Under the pieces are notes generated by a model. The model worked only from the letters and a program-made list of their open reading frames with translations, was not told the DNA's origin and did no database searches. Positions 44,630-53,719 of a stretch of DNA of 64,000 nt are shown one piece after another. The DNA comes from Actinacidiphila acidipaludis (GTDB lineage: Bacteria; Actinomycetota; Actinomycetes; Streptomycetales; Streptomycetaceae). Both the position numbers and the translations under genes were made by a program. The stretch is taken from NCBI RefSeq assembly GCF_019890725.1, contig NZ_JAINZZ010000015.1, forward strand, positions 1 through 64,000, read 5' to 3'. Each line of letters starts with the position of its first letter. Positions within the stretch are counted from its first letter, which is position 1.

Positions 44630-45805
44630 TCAGCCGTCGCCGCGGCCGTGCACCCGGGAGATCCACTCCGCGGGCTTGGCGATCTCCGCCTTCGTCGGCA
44701 GCGTGTTGGGCGAGGTCCACACGCGGTTGAAGCCCTCCATGCCGGTCTCCTCGACCACGGCCCGCACGAAGCGCTCCCCGTCGCGGTACTGCCGCAGCTT
44801 GGCGTCCAGCCCGAGCAGCCGGCGCAGCGCCTGGTCCAGGCGGCCCGCGCCGCTCGCCCGGCGCTGGGTGAACTTCTCCCGGATCTCCGCCACGGTCGGC
44901 ACCACCTCGGGGCCGACACCGTCCATCACGAAGTCGGCGTGCCCCTCCAGCAGCGACATCACCGCGGTGATCCGGCCGAGGATCTCCCGCTGCGTCGGCG
45001 TCTGCACCAGGTCCACCAGGCTGCGGCCGTCGTCGTGCGGCTCGTCCTCGGCGGACGGGGAGCCGGTGAACGACTGCACGGCCTCGCGGACGCGCCCGAC
45101 GACCGCGGAGGCGTCCAGGTCGGTCTCGCCGAGGAAGCCCTGGATCTCGCCCTCGATGTGGTCGCGCAGCCACGGCACGGCGGAGAACTGCGTGCGGTGG
45201 GTCTCCTCGTGCAGGCACACCCACAGCCGGAAGTCGTGCGGGTCCACGTCCAGCTCCCGCTCGACGTGGACGATGTTCGGTGCGACCAGCAGCAGCCGGC
45301 CCGCCTTGGACGTCCCCGGCGCGGGCTTCACGGGCCCCGCGGGCATGTCGCGGCTCGCCGGGGCGAAGGTCTCGTACTGGCCGAGCACCCGGGAGGACAG
45401 GAAGCTCAGCAGCATCCCGACCTCGACGCCGGTCACCTTGCCGCCGACGGTCCCCAGCACGGCGCCGCCCGCGCCGCCCGGCCGGCGTGCCTGCATCTTG
45501 CCGAGCAGGGGCTTGAGGATCTCGCGGAAGCCGGCGACGTTGGCCTTCACCCAGCCAGGGCGGTCCACGATCAGCACGGGGGTGCCGTGCGGGGTGGGCC
45601 TGCCGTCCGCGTCCAGGTCCCCTTCGCCGTACATCCGGGTGAAGGCGCGGACGTGCGCTTCCGAGTCCTGGGCGTGGCTGCGCAGCTCGGCGACGATCTG
45701 CCGGGCTTCTTCACGGCTGACGTCCGGGCCCGGCCGGGTGAGGCGCTGTGCGGTCGCCACGGCGAGGTTCCAGTCGACCATCTCGCTTGCACCGATGCTC
45801 GTCAT
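44630..45805 (-). CDS. Zincin-like metalloprotease (F420-biosynthesis-associated family)
   Basis: 391 residues from ATG 45805; the upstream open frame is low-complexity and repeat-derived. The family is the actinobacterial zincin often annotated as coenzyme F420 biosynthesis-associated, with the metal motif WVCLHEETHRTQF (HEETH). It has no signal peptide or membrane helix. It is just upstream of tilS in the same direction, as in many actinobacteria. The peptide substrate is unknown. Confidence 0.87.
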   Translation of the reverse strand: MTSIGASEMVDWNLAVATAQRLTRPGPDVSREEARQIVAELRSHAQDSEAHVRAFTRMYGEGDLDADGRPTPHGTPVLIVDRPGWVKANVAGFREILKPLLGKMQARRPGGAGGAVLGTVGGKVTGVEVGMLLSFLSSRVLGQYETFAPASRDMPAGPVKPAPGTSKAGRLLLVAPNIVHVERELDVDPHDFRLWVCLHEETHRTQFSAVPWLRDHIEGEIQGFLGETDLDASAVVGRVREAVQSFTGSPSAEDEPHDDGRSLVDLVQTPTQREILGRITAVMSLLEGHADFVMDGVGPEVVPTVAEIREKFTQRRASGAGRLDQALRRLLGLDAKLRQYRDGERFVRAVVEETGMEGFNRVWTSPNTLPTKAEIAKPAEWISRVHGRGDG

Positions 45806-46115
45806 GCCTTCACGGTACGTTGCCGCTCCCGCTTTGGGGGTTCCCACCGCCCTTTCCCCGCCCCGGGGGGCCGCTCTGCCCTGCCCGAGCCGGGGGGGAG
45901 CTCTGCCCGAGCCGGGGCCGGCTGGCGCCGGAGGGGCGGTTACCTGTCGCTGAGGGGCACCCCGTATTCGCCCGGGGGGTGTCCCCAGCGCGACCAGCCA
46001 GCACGCGTGCCGCACTCCGCCGACCGCCCCGGAGGGGGGTCACGTCCGCCCCGGACCACCCGCCGGTGGCCGGTTGCCCGCGCCCCTGGATGGTTGCCCT
46101 CTGCCAGAGGTGGGG
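45806..46115. other. 310-base gap containing repeat family 2
   Basis: No gene. Most of it is a copy of the dispersed element (45975-46105) and low-complexity GGGG/CCCC runs near 45880-45990. It also holds the promoter of the zincin gene. Confidence 0.55.
45975..46105 (-). repeat. Dispersed intergenic repeat family 2, second copy
   Basis: Left end GGTGTCCCCAGCGCGACCAG and right end GCGCCCCTGGATGGTTGCCC, shared with 32975-33121 but with a different internal part. It ends 11 bases from the stop of the D-Ala-D-Ala carboxypeptidase gene. Confidence 0.65.
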
Positions 46116-47534
46116 TCAGGTGAGGGTGGTGGCGAGGTGGTCGAGGGTGGATTCGGCGGGGAGGGGGGCCGGGGCGCCCTGGGTCATGAAGCAGAAGGCC
46201 ACGAGGCGGCCGTCCGCCAGGACGGTGGTGCCGGCGATCGTGTTCGTCCCGGTCAGCGTCCCCGTCTTGGCCCGTATCAGCCCCGCCGCAGGCGACCCGT
46301 GGAACCGGGACGCCAGGGTCCCGGTGAACGCCGCCACCGGCAGCCCCGTCAGCACGGACCTCAGCTCGGGATGCCCCGCCGCCCCGGCCAGCGCCAGCAC
46401 CCGCGCCACCGTCTCCGGCGACAGCCGGTCCGCGTGGTCCAGCCCGCTGCCGTCGGCGAACACCGCGCCGCCGATCGGCACCCCGTACCGGCTCAGCGCC
46501 GCCCGCACCGCCGCCGCGCCCCCCGCGAAGGTGGCGGGCCGCCCGGTGGCCCGGGCGACCTGCCGGGCCAGGGCCTCTGCGAGGTCGTTGTCGGAGTTCG
46601 TCAGCATCCGCTCGACGAGGTCGGACAGCGGCGCCGACACGTGGGCGGCCAGCCGGGTGCCGCCGGCCCCGGAGCCCTCCGCCGGCGCGCCGGTGACGGC
46701 GATCCCGCGGGCCCGGAGCAGCTGCGCGAAGCTCTGCGCCGCCTCGCCCGCGGGGTCGTCGTACCGGTCCGCGGGCCCGCTGGAGCTGTCGTTCTCACGT
46801 CCTTCGCGGACCATCAGCGCGGTGACCGGCGCGAGGTTCTCGTTCGTGCCGATGGGGTGCAGCGCGGGCCCGGCGAAGTACGAGGTGTCGTAGGCCAGCC
46901 GCACGCTGCGGGTGCCGCGGGCCTTGAGCGCGGCGGCGGTGTCGTCGGCGAGCCCGCCGAGCTCCAGGGTGGGGTCGCCGCCGCCGACCAGCACGACGCG
47001 GCCGGGCGCGGTCGTGACGACGGTGGTGGTGAGCCGGTGCTGCGGCCCCAGCGTGCCCAGCGCGGCGACGGCGGTCGCCAGCTTGGTGATCGACGCGGGC
47101 GTCGTCGCCGTCGTCGGCCGGTGCCCGTACAGCAGCCGCCCGGTCGTGACGTCGATCACGGCGCCGGTGCGCACCGGGCCGAGGTCCGGCCCGGCCATCA
47201 GCTGGTCGAGGCGCGCGGCGAGCGGGTCGCCCGCGCCCGCGGCCTGCGACGGCGCCGGCCCGACGGGCTCCAGCACCGGGGCCGCGGACGGCGGCGCGGG
47301 GGCCGCGTGCCGGGTGGGCACGGGGTGCGCCGCGGCCGCCAGTTGACGGTCCCGGGCAGCGGCGTACGACCGCTCCGCCGTACGCTGACCTGACTCCCAC
47401 GGACCTGCCGCGGCCACCGCCGCGACGGCCACCGCCAGACCTGTCGCGGCCGACCCCGCCACGACCTGCCACGTCCTGCCGAGCGGCGCCACCGACCAGC
47501 CCCTTTCGCGACCACCCCAATGCGTGGGAGACAC
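46116..47534 (-). CDS. D-alanyl-D-alanine carboxypeptidase/endopeptidase (PBP4, S13)
   Basis: 472 residues. An N-terminal membrane anchor or signal (about 20-45) is followed by a Pro/Ala linker and the S13 domain. SxxK is in PASITKLAT (about 147), SxN in TNSDNDLAE (SDN), and KTG in RAKTGTLTGTN near 415. It trims or cleaves peptidoglycan cross-links outside the membrane. The start is approximate. It is divergent from ppa with only 43 bases between them. Confidence 0.92.
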   Translation of the reverse strand: MSPTHWGGRERGWSVAPLGRTWQVVAGSAATGLAVAVAAVAAAGPWESGQRTAERSYAAARDRQLAAAAHPVPTRHAAPAPPSAAPVLEPVGPAPSQAAGAGDPLAARLDQLMAGPDLGPVRTGAVIDVTTGRLLYGHRPTTATTPASITKLATAVAALGTLGPQHRLTTTVVTTAPGRVVLVGGGDPTLELGGLADDTAAALKARGTRSVRLAYDTSYFAGPALHPIGTNENLAPVTALMVREGRENDSSSGPADRYDDPAGEAAQSFAQLLRARGIAVTGAPAEGSGAGGTRLAAHVSAPLSDLVERMLTNSDNDLAEALARQVARATGRPATFAGGAAAVRAALSRYGVPIGGAVFADGSGLDHADRLSPETVARVLALAGAAGHPELRSVLTGLPVAAFTGTLASRFHGSPAAGLIRAKTGTLTGTNTIAGTTVLADGRLVAFCFMTQGAPAPLPAESTLDHLATTLT

Positions 47535-47577
47535 TTAATCACCCGCACTGTGCGCTGAATCATGGAGGAGTAGGGCC

Positions 47578-48072
47578 TTGGAGTTCGACGTCACGATCGA
47601 GATCCCGAAGGGTTCGCGGAACAAGTACGAGGTGGACCACGAGACCGGTCGTATCCGCCTGGACCGCCGGCTCTTCACCTCGACCAGCTACCCGGCCGAC
47701 TACGGCTTCGTCGAGAACACGCTCGGCGAGGACGGCGACCCGCTGGACGCGCTGGTGCTGCTGGACGAGCCGACGTTCCCCGGCTGCCTGATCACCTGCC
47801 GGGCGATCGGCATGTTCCGGATGACGGACGAGGCCGGCGGCGACGACAAGGTGCTGTGCGTGCCGGCGTCCGACCCGCGCATGGAGCACCTGCGGGACAT
47901 CCACCACGTCAGCGAGTTCGACCGCCTGGAGATCCAGCACTTCTTCGAGGTCTACAAGGACCTGGAGCCCGGCAAGTCCGTCGAGGGCGCGGACTGGGTC
48001 GGCCGCGCCGAGGCCGAGGCGGAGATCGAGGAGTCCTTCCGCCGTCTCAAGGAGCACGGCAACGGCCACTGA
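47578..48072 (+). CDS. ppa: Inorganic pyrophosphatase (family I)
   Basis: 164 residues from a TTG start at 47578, preceded by GGAG; the next residues [19 protein letters not shown] are the family N terminus, so TTG is the likely start. The Mg-binding signature [10 protein letters not shown] near residue 51 is intact. It hydrolyses PPi to drive biosynthesis. The promoter must sit in the 43-base gap with the dac gene. Confidence 0.95.
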   Translation: MEFDVTIEIPKGSRNKYEVDHETGRIRLDRRLFTSTSYPADYGFVENTLGEDGDPLDALVLLDEPTFPGCLITCRAIGMFRMTDEAGGDDKVLCVPASDPRMEHLRDIHHVSEFDRLEIQHFFEVYKDLEPGKSVEGADWVGRAEAEAEIEESFRRLKEHGNGH

Positions 48073-48096
48073 GGCCCGCCGAACGCTGAGCCGCCG

Positions 48097-48139
48097 GGCG
48101 ACGGGCGGTCCGGGAGAGGATCCCGGACCGCCCGTCGCC
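48097..48139. terminator. Strong terminator between ppa and the LysR gene
   Basis: A perfect 19-base stem (left arm GGCGACGGGCGGTCCGGGA) around a GAGGA loop. It lies 25 bases after the ppa stop and between convergent genes, so it can work in both directions. Confidence 0.88.
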
Positions 48140-48219
48140 GCGTTCCCGGCGGCCGGTACGGCGTTCCCGGTGCCCGTACCGCGCCGGGTCCCGGCCGGTC
48201 CCGCGGCCGGCACGGGTGG

Positions 48220-49104
48220 TCAGCCCGCCCCGGCCGCCCGCACCGCCTCGACGAAGTCCCGGGTGGGCCCGGACCGCTCGGTGACGGGCCAGGCGAGCAC
48301 GACGGTGCCCGGCGGGACGCCGGACACCGGCACATAGGCGATGTGGGGCCGCCGGAAGGCCGCGGTGACCGGCTGCGGCAGGAACGCGACCCCGCGCCCG
48401 GCCCGCACGTACGCCAGGATCTCCTCCATGTCCCGCACCTCCGGCCCGGAGGCCGGCTGGGTGCCGTCGGGGCGCGGGTCGACGGTCCAGAAGGCGTTCC
48501 ACGCGGACCCGGCGTCGGCGTACCGCAGCACGGGCTCGCCGGACAGCGCGCCGACCGGCACGGACGCCTCGCCGGCGAGCGGGTGGCCGGCGGGCAGCGC
48601 GACGACCAGGCGCTCCTGATCGAGCGTCAGCATCCGCAGGCCCTCGTCGGACCGGACCGGCAGCCGGATCGCCGCGACGTCCACGCGGCCGTCCTGCAGT
48701 GACTCACCGTGGTTCCACCAGCGCAGCCGCTCCAGACGGACGGTGACGTCCGGGCGGGCGGCGGCGAACGCCGCCAGCAGCGGGTCGACCTGGACACCCA
48801 GCATGAACCCGACGGTCAGCCGGTCCTGGCCGGCGGCCCGCCGGGCGCGTTCCCCGGCCCGCCGCGCGGCCGCCAGCAGGTGGCGGCCGTCCTCCAGCAG
48901 TTGCTCCCCGGCGGGCGTGAGCGTCACCTCGCGGCTGGTGCGGACGAACAGGTCGGTGCCGATGTCGTGCTCGAGCTGCCGCACCTGGCGGGAGAGCGCC
49001 GGCTGACTGATCCTGAGGTCGAGCGCCGCCCGCCCGAAGTGCAGCCGTTCCGCCACGGCGAGGAAGTACCGCAGTTTCCGCAGGTCGAGCAGCGGCTCGT
49101 GCAT
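48220..49104 (-). CDS. LysR-family transcriptional regulator
   Basis: 294 residues from ATG 49104. The winged-helix domain is RKLRYFLAVAERLHFGRAA...ISQPALSRQVRQLE (about 8-67), followed by a co-inducer domain. It is divergent from the alcohol dehydrogenase gene at 49350 and probably regulates it and the SDR gene. The ligand is unknown. Confidence 0.9.
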   Translation of the reverse strand: MHEPLLDLRKLRYFLAVAERLHFGRAALDLRISQPALSRQVRQLEHDIGTDLFVRTSREVTLTPAGEQLLEDGRHLLAAARRAGERARRAAGQDRLTVGFMLGVQVDPLLAAFAAARPDVTVRLERLRWWNHGESLQDGRVDVAAIRLPVRSDEGLRMLTLDQERLVVALPAGHPLAGEASVPVGALSGEPVLRYADAGSAWNAFWTVDPRPDGTQPASGPEVRDMEEILAYVRAGRGVAFLPQPVTAAFRRPHIAYVPVSGVPPGTVVLAWPVTERSGPTRDFVEAVRAAGAG

Positions 49105-49349
49105 GGGTCCCCTCTCTGCGGCTCCCCTGCTCTCTCCGGCCCCCCTGCCGCGCAGGCGGGAGGGCATTGATGCCGGCAGGGCATCGATGGCGCCGGGACA
49201 AGCCTTGGACAGGCGCGGACGCCGCGAGAATACTCAGCGGTGGAGCAGTTCTCATTCCCGGGCAGACCACCACAATTCAACGCCCCAATCCAACACCACC
49301 ATCGATTACCGAAATCCATCACCGCAGTCCACCCACCAGGAGGTGTGTG
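49105..49349. promoter_or_regulatory. Divergent LysR / alcohol-dehydrogenase promoter region
   Basis: 245 bases, visibly richer in A and T near 49250-49320 than its neighbours. It ends with the strong ribosome-binding site AGGAGGT before the ADH ATG. A LysR T-N11-A site is likely, but I could not choose one. Confidence 0.5.
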
Positions 49350-50360
49350 ATGCGTGCCGGACTCGCCACCGCGGCGAAGGAGCCGCTGAGCCTGACCGAC
49401 CTGGACGTCCCCGAGGCGGGCCCCGACGAGGTCCTCGTCAAGATCATCGCCTGCGGCGTCTGCTACACCGACCTCGGCCTCCTCCAGGGCCACTATCCCT
49501 TCGCCCGCTTCCCCGTCGTGCCCGGCCACGAGGTCACCGGCACGGTCGTGGCGACCGGCCCCGGAGCGACCTGGCCGCCGGTGGGCACCACGGTCGGCGC
49601 GCAGTTCCTGCACGACTCCTGCGGCCACTGCGAGTACTGCCGCCGGGGCGACCAGATCCTGTGCCGCGAGAAGCGGATCACCGGGATCATGACCGACGGC
49701 GGCTACGCGGAGTACGCGGTGTTCAAGGCCGGTTTCGTCACCGAGCTGCCGGCCGGGCTCGACCCGGTGGCCGCGGCGCCGTTGATGTGCGCGGGCATCA
49801 CCGCCTTCAACGGCCTGCGGCAGGCCGGGATGACCCCGGGCTCGCGGGTCGCGGTGATCGGCACCGGCGGTGTCGGCGCCCTCGCGATCCGCTACGCGGC
49901 GGCCGTGGGCGCCCGGGTGGCGGCGATCGGCCGCTCCCGGCACGGCGAGGACCGCGCCAAGGAGCTCGGCGCGGAGATCTTCGTGGCCACCGACGAGGGC
50001 GACCCCGGTGAGGCCCTGCAGAAGTGGGCCCAGGGCGCGGACGTCATCCTGAGCGCCGCGCCCTCGACCGCCGCCGCGCAGGCCGCCTTCGGCGGACTCG
50101 CCCCCGACGGCACCTTGGTGCTGTGCGGCTACGGCCCGGAGCCGCTCACCCTGCCCACGCAGCCGATGGTGCTGAACCGGCTGCACGCCATGGCGAACCC
50201 GTCGGGTTCGCCGCACGACCTGCGCGACACGCTGGAGTTCTCCGCGGCGCGGGGCATCCTGCCGGAGTTCAAGCCGATCACCCTCGACGAGGCGCCGGCC
50301 GCGCTGGACGCGATGGCCCAGGGCCACGGCGGCGTCCGCTCGGTGATCACCTTCGGCTGA
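49350..50360 (+). CDS. Zinc-dependent alcohol dehydrogenase (MDR superfamily)
   Basis: 336 residues from ATG 49350 with AGGAGGT 5 bases upstream. Catalytic zinc ligands are Cys in CGVCYTD and the GHEVTG His/Glu. Structural zinc cysteines are in CGHCEYCRRGDQILC. The NAD(P) motif is GTGGVGALAI. The substrate is unknown; an alcohol or aldehyde is expected. It is followed by an SDR gene, suggesting a small catabolic or detoxification operon under the LysR gene. Confidence 0.92.
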   Translation: MRAGLATAAKEPLSLTDLDVPEAGPDEVLVKIIACGVCYTDLGLLQGHYPFARFPVVPGHEVTGTVVATGPGATWPPVGTTVGAQFLHDSCGHCEYCRRGDQILCREKRITGIMTDGGYAEYAVFKAGFVTELPAGLDPVAAAPLMCAGITAFNGLRQAGMTPGSRVAVIGTGGVGALAIRYAAAVGARVAAIGRSRHGEDRAKELGAEIFVATDEGDPGEALQKWAQGADVILSAAPSTAAAQAAFGGLAPDGTLVLCGYGPEPLTLPTQPMVLNRLHAMANPSGSPHDLRDTLEFSAARGILPEFKPITLDEAPAALDAMAQGHGGVRSVITFG

Positions 50361-50429
50361 TCCCGGCACCGCGATCCGGCCGGGAGTACCGGACCAGGAG
50401 TACGAGAAGTACGCGACCAGGAGGCAGAC

Positions 50430-51317
50430 ATGTCAACGATCCTCGTCACGGGCGCCTCCAGCGGGTTCGGCGCCCTGGCCGCCCGGGCCCTGGCCCAGGC
50501 CGGCCACATCGTCTACGCGAGCATGCGCGACACCGCCGGGCGCAACGCGCCCAAGGTGGCCGAGGCCGCCGCCTGGGCCAAGGAGAACGGCCGCGACCTG
50601 CGGACGGTCGAACTCGACGTGCAGTCCGAGGAGTCCGCGCGCGCCGCGATCGCCTCCGTCCTCGACGAGCAGCCCGCGCTGGACGTCGTGGTCCACAACG
50701 CCGGGCACATGGTGACCGGCCCCGCGGAGGCGTTCTCACCCGAGCAGTACGTTCAGCTCTACGACATCAACGTGCTCGGCGCGCAGCGCGTCAACCGCGC
50801 GGCCCTGCCGCACATGCGCGGCCGCAGGGACGGGCTGCTGGTGTGGGTGGGCAGTTCCAGCACCCGCGGCGGCACGCCCCCGTACCTCGGGCCGTACTTC
50901 GCCGCGAAGGCCGCCATGGACGCCCTCGCCGCCAGCTACGCGCTGGAGGTCTCCCGCTTCGGCATCGAGACCACCATCGTGGTGCCCGGCTCGTTCACCA
51001 GCGGCACCAACCACTACGCCAACGCCGGTCATCCGGAGGACGAGGAGGTCGTCAAGGAGTACGAGGAGCTCTACGGCGGCCTGATGGAGCAGATCGGTCA
51101 GCGGATGCACGAACTCGAGCCGCCGGACGCGGACGTCTCCGAGGTGGCCCGGGCGATCGTGGCGGTGGTGGACGCCGACAAGGGCAGCCGGCCGTTCCGG
51201 GTGCACGTCGACCCCACCGACGACGGCGCGGTGGTCGTCAACGCGGTCGCCGACCGGATGCGGCTGGAGTTCATGCGCCGGCTCGGCCTGACGGACCTGC
51301 TGCGTCCGGCCCGGTGA
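50430..51317 (+). CDS. Short-chain dehydrogenase/reductase
   Basis: 295 residues. SDR motifs: TGASSGFGALAAR cofactor site, NAG in VVHNAGHMV, Ser in WVGSSSTRGG and YFAAK catalytic Tyr/Lys. NADP or NAD preference is not decided. It follows the ADH gene by 69 bases in the same direction, so they are likely cotranscribed. Confidence 0.9.
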   Translation: MSTILVTGASSGFGALAARALAQAGHIVYASMRDTAGRNAPKVAEAAAWAKENGRDLRTVELDVQSEESARAAIASVLDEQPALDVVVHNAGHMVTGPAEAFSPEQYVQLYDINVLGAQRVNRAALPHMRGRRDGLLVWVGSSSTRGGTPPYLGPYFAAKAAMDALAASYALEVSRFGIETTIVVPGSFTSGTNHYANAGHPEDEEVVKEYEELYGGLMEQIGQRMHELEPPDADVSEVARAIVAVVDADKGSRPFRVHVDPTDDGAVVVNAVADRMRLEFMRRLGLTDLLRPAR

Positions 51318-51338
51318 CGCCGCCGCCCGGGCCGCGGG

Positions 51339-52853
51339 TCAGAAGCCGCGGGTGCGCTTGGCGGCGCGGCGCGGTCCGGGCGGTCCGGGCGTCTTGAGGA
51401 CCAGCCGGGCGATCTCGTTGCCGAGGTTCACGCCGATGGCGATGGCCATGGCGAGCGCCGCCGCCTTGGTGAGCTGGGTCAGGCCCTGGCTCAGGTGGTG
51501 CTGGGTGACCGCCAGCAGGCCGAAGTAGGTGGCGGAACCGGGCAGCAGCGGGCCGATGGCCGCGGTGACGTACGGGAGCACCGAGACGTACCGGTAACGC
51601 GCCATCAACTGCCCGAACAGGCCGACGAGTCCGGCCGCCGCGGCGGTCGAGGCCACCTGGTTGCCGCCGGCCTGCTGGTGCAGCACGCCGTAGACCGTCC
51701 AGGCGACGCCGCCGTTGAGGGTGGCGAGCACCAGCACCCCGCGTTCGCACTGCAGCAGCACCGCGAACGCCAGCGTCAGCACCATGGCCGCGACGAGCTG
51801 CACCCACGGGTGGTCGTAGGCGCGCAGCGCCTGGTCCGGGTTGAGGTCGGCGCCCAGGCCGACACCCGCGTAGAGGATCAGGGTGACGCCGATGACGATG
51901 CCGACCACCAGGTACACCACCTCCAGCAGACGTGCCGAGGCGGTGATGTAGAAGCCGGTGAGGCCGTCCTGGACGGCGGCCACGAGCGCGCGGCCCGGCA
52001 GCAGCGCGAAGAGCCCACCGGTGATCACCGCGGAGGACTGCACCCCGGTGGCCCCGGGGATCCAGTGCGCGTACCGGTCGACGACCACGCCCATCGCGGC
52101 GGCGGGCATCGCCGCCACCGCGAACTGGTAGAACTCCGGCAGCCCGCGCCCGGCCAGCAGCCAGGCAAGCCGGTCGCCGAGCATCGCGGCGACCGCGGCG
52201 GCCACGAAGATGATCAGGTTGCCGCCGACCAGGATGCTCGCCGCGCCCGCCAGCAGCCCGGCCGCGCCGGTCAGCGCCCAGCTCCCGTACGGATGCCGGT
52301 TGCGGCGGATGTCCGCCAGCCGGCGGTAGGCGTCCTCCAGGCTGACCTCGTGCGCGGTGATGCCGTCGACCAGGTGGAAGACCGCGGCCAGCCGGGTGTA
52401 GTCGGTGCCGCGCCGCCGGACCGTGCGGCTCATGGTGACCGGCGGCTCGGTGAGCGCGGGCTGGTACGAGATGCCGAGCAGCGTGAACGTGGCGGTCGGC
52501 TCGACCCGCGCGAGGCCGTACGCGAAGGCGACGCCGAACATCGCGGCCTCGACGTCCTCCGCGCCCTCGCCGCCGGCCAGCAGCAGCTCGCCGATGCGTA
52601 GGGTCAGGTCCAGCACGCGCGGCACGGAGACGGTGGTGGCCGGGTGGCGTACGGCGGGCGCGGGACGCTCGGTGGACGGCATCCGCAGCATCGTGCGCAT
52701 CCGGTCCTGCCACAGGGCGCCCTCCGGCGGGAGGACGACCATGGGCACGCCCTCGGGCGGGGTGAAGGCCGAGCCCATCACCGGCTCGCCGCCGGCCCGG
52801 CCCTGCTCGCCGCGCCGGCCCGGCTCCTTGTGCTCGCCCTGCTCGTCTGTCAA
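51339..52853 (-). CDS. ThrE-family threonine/serine exporter
   Basis: 504 residues. A polar N terminus (about 1-100) precedes roughly ten hydrophobic helices, as in the fused ThrE form (DUF1212 plus DUF3815) of actinobacteria. Motifs include AFAYGLARVEPTATFTLLGIS near 128. It exports threonine or serine in Corynebacterium; substrate here is inferred. It is 8 bases from the dedA gene in the same direction. Confidence 0.88.
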   Translation of the reverse strand: MTDEQGEHKEPGRRGEQGRAGGEPVMGSAFTPPEGVPMVVLPPEGALWQDRMRTMLRMPSTERPAPAVRHPATTVSVPRVLDLTLRIGELLLAGGEGAEDVEAAMFGVAFAYGLARVEPTATFTLLGISYQPALTEPPVTMSRTVRRRGTDYTRLAAVFHLVDGITAHEVSLEDAYRRLADIRRNRHPYGSWALTGAAGLLAGAASILVGGNLIIFVAAAVAAMLGDRLAWLLAGRGLPEFYQFAVAAMPAAAMGVVVDRYAHWIPGATGVQSSAVITGGLFALLPGRALVAAVQDGLTGFYITASARLLEVVYLVVGIVIGVTLILYAGVGLGADLNPDQALRAYDHPWVQLVAAMVLTLAFAVLLQCERGVLVLATLNGGVAWTVYGVLHQQAGGNQVASTAAAAGLVGLFGQLMARYRYVSVLPYVTAAIGPLLPGSATYFGLLAVTQHHLSQGLTQLTKAAALAMAIAIGVNLGNEIARLVLKTPGPPGPRRAAKRTRGF

Positions 52854-52860
52854 CGGGTGC

Positions 52861-53568
52861 TCAGCGCTTCTGCGCCCGGTGCCGTCCGCCGCGCGACGCC
52901 GAGAACGCCTCCGGGCCGCCCGGCGTCCCCTCGCCCTGCGGCCCGGCGGCCTTCGCCTTGCGCTTGGACCGCAGGTACTCGATGCCGATCGGCACCACGG
53001 AGATCAGCACCACGAGGACGAGCATCGCCTCGATGTTCTTGTGCACGAATTCGATCTGGCCGAGCCAGTAACCCAAGAGCGTGACACCCGCGCCCCACAT
53101 CGTGCCGCCGATGAGGTTGAAGGTGAGAAAGGTGCGGTAGTTCATTCGGCTGACGCCCGCGACGATCGGTGTGAACGTGCGCACGATCGGCACGAAGCAC
53201 GCCATGACGATCGCTTTCGGCCCGTGGTGCTCGAAGAACGCGTGCGCCTTCTCGATGTTCTCCATCTTGAACAGGCGTGAATCCGGCCGGCTGAACAGCG
53301 ACGGCCCGACCTTGCGCCCGAAGAGGTAACCGACCTGCTCACCGGCGACGGCGGCCACCGCGATGGCCGCGGCCACCAGGGCGAGCGGCTGGTGCAGCGT
53401 GCCCGACGCCACCAGCAGACCGGTCGTGAACAGCAGCGAGTCGCCGGGCAGGAAGAAACCGATCAGCAGCCCTGACTCGGCGAACACGATCAGCAGCACG
53501 CCCCACAGGCCGTAGGTGTTGATCAGGTGGTCGGGGTCGAGCCAGCTCGGGCCCAGCGCGAGGTTCAT
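52861..53568 (-). CDS. DedA family membrane protein
   Basis: 235 residues from ATG 53568. The DedA core [20 protein letters not shown] and the later re-entrant FVPIVRTFTPIVAGVSRMNY are conserved, with several hydrophobic helices. DedA proteins act as lipid scramblase or flippase-like transporters, probably for undecaprenyl phosphate. It lies just upstream of thrE. A basic tail follows. Confidence 0.9.
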   Translation of the reverse strand: MNLALGPSWLDPDHLINTYGLWGVLLIVFAESGLLIGFFLPGDSLLFTTGLLVASGTLHQPLALVAAAIAVAAVAGEQVGYLFGRKVGPSLFSRPDSRLFKMENIEKAHAFFEHHGPKAIVMACFVPIVRTFTPIVAGVSRMNYRTFLTFNLIGGTMWGAGVTLLGYWLGQIEFVHKNIEAMLVLVVLISVVPIGIEYLRSKRKAKAAGPQGEGTPGGPEAFSASRGGRHRAQKR

Positions 53569-53581
53569 CACGATCCAAAAC

Positions 53582-53634
53582 TATCAATGCAGTGTTGATA
53601 CAAACGTTCCGCAACTGACCGGTAGTGCACTACC
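53582..53634. promoter_or_regulatory. Two inverted repeats in the dedA / ABC promoter gap
   Basis: TATCAA-N7-TTGATA at 53582-53600 and the perfect 14-base palindrome GGTAGTGCACTACC at 53621-53634. They lie between divergent dedA (start 53568) and the ABC ATPase gene (start 53720). No known regulator site was matched. Confidence 0.55.
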
Positions 53635-53719
53635 TTCTCCGCAGCGTCATCCGAGTGTCACGCAAGGCTTCCCCCCACGTGCCCCGTCACCAAGTCCGAC
53701 CAACCTGGCGGCTCCCGTT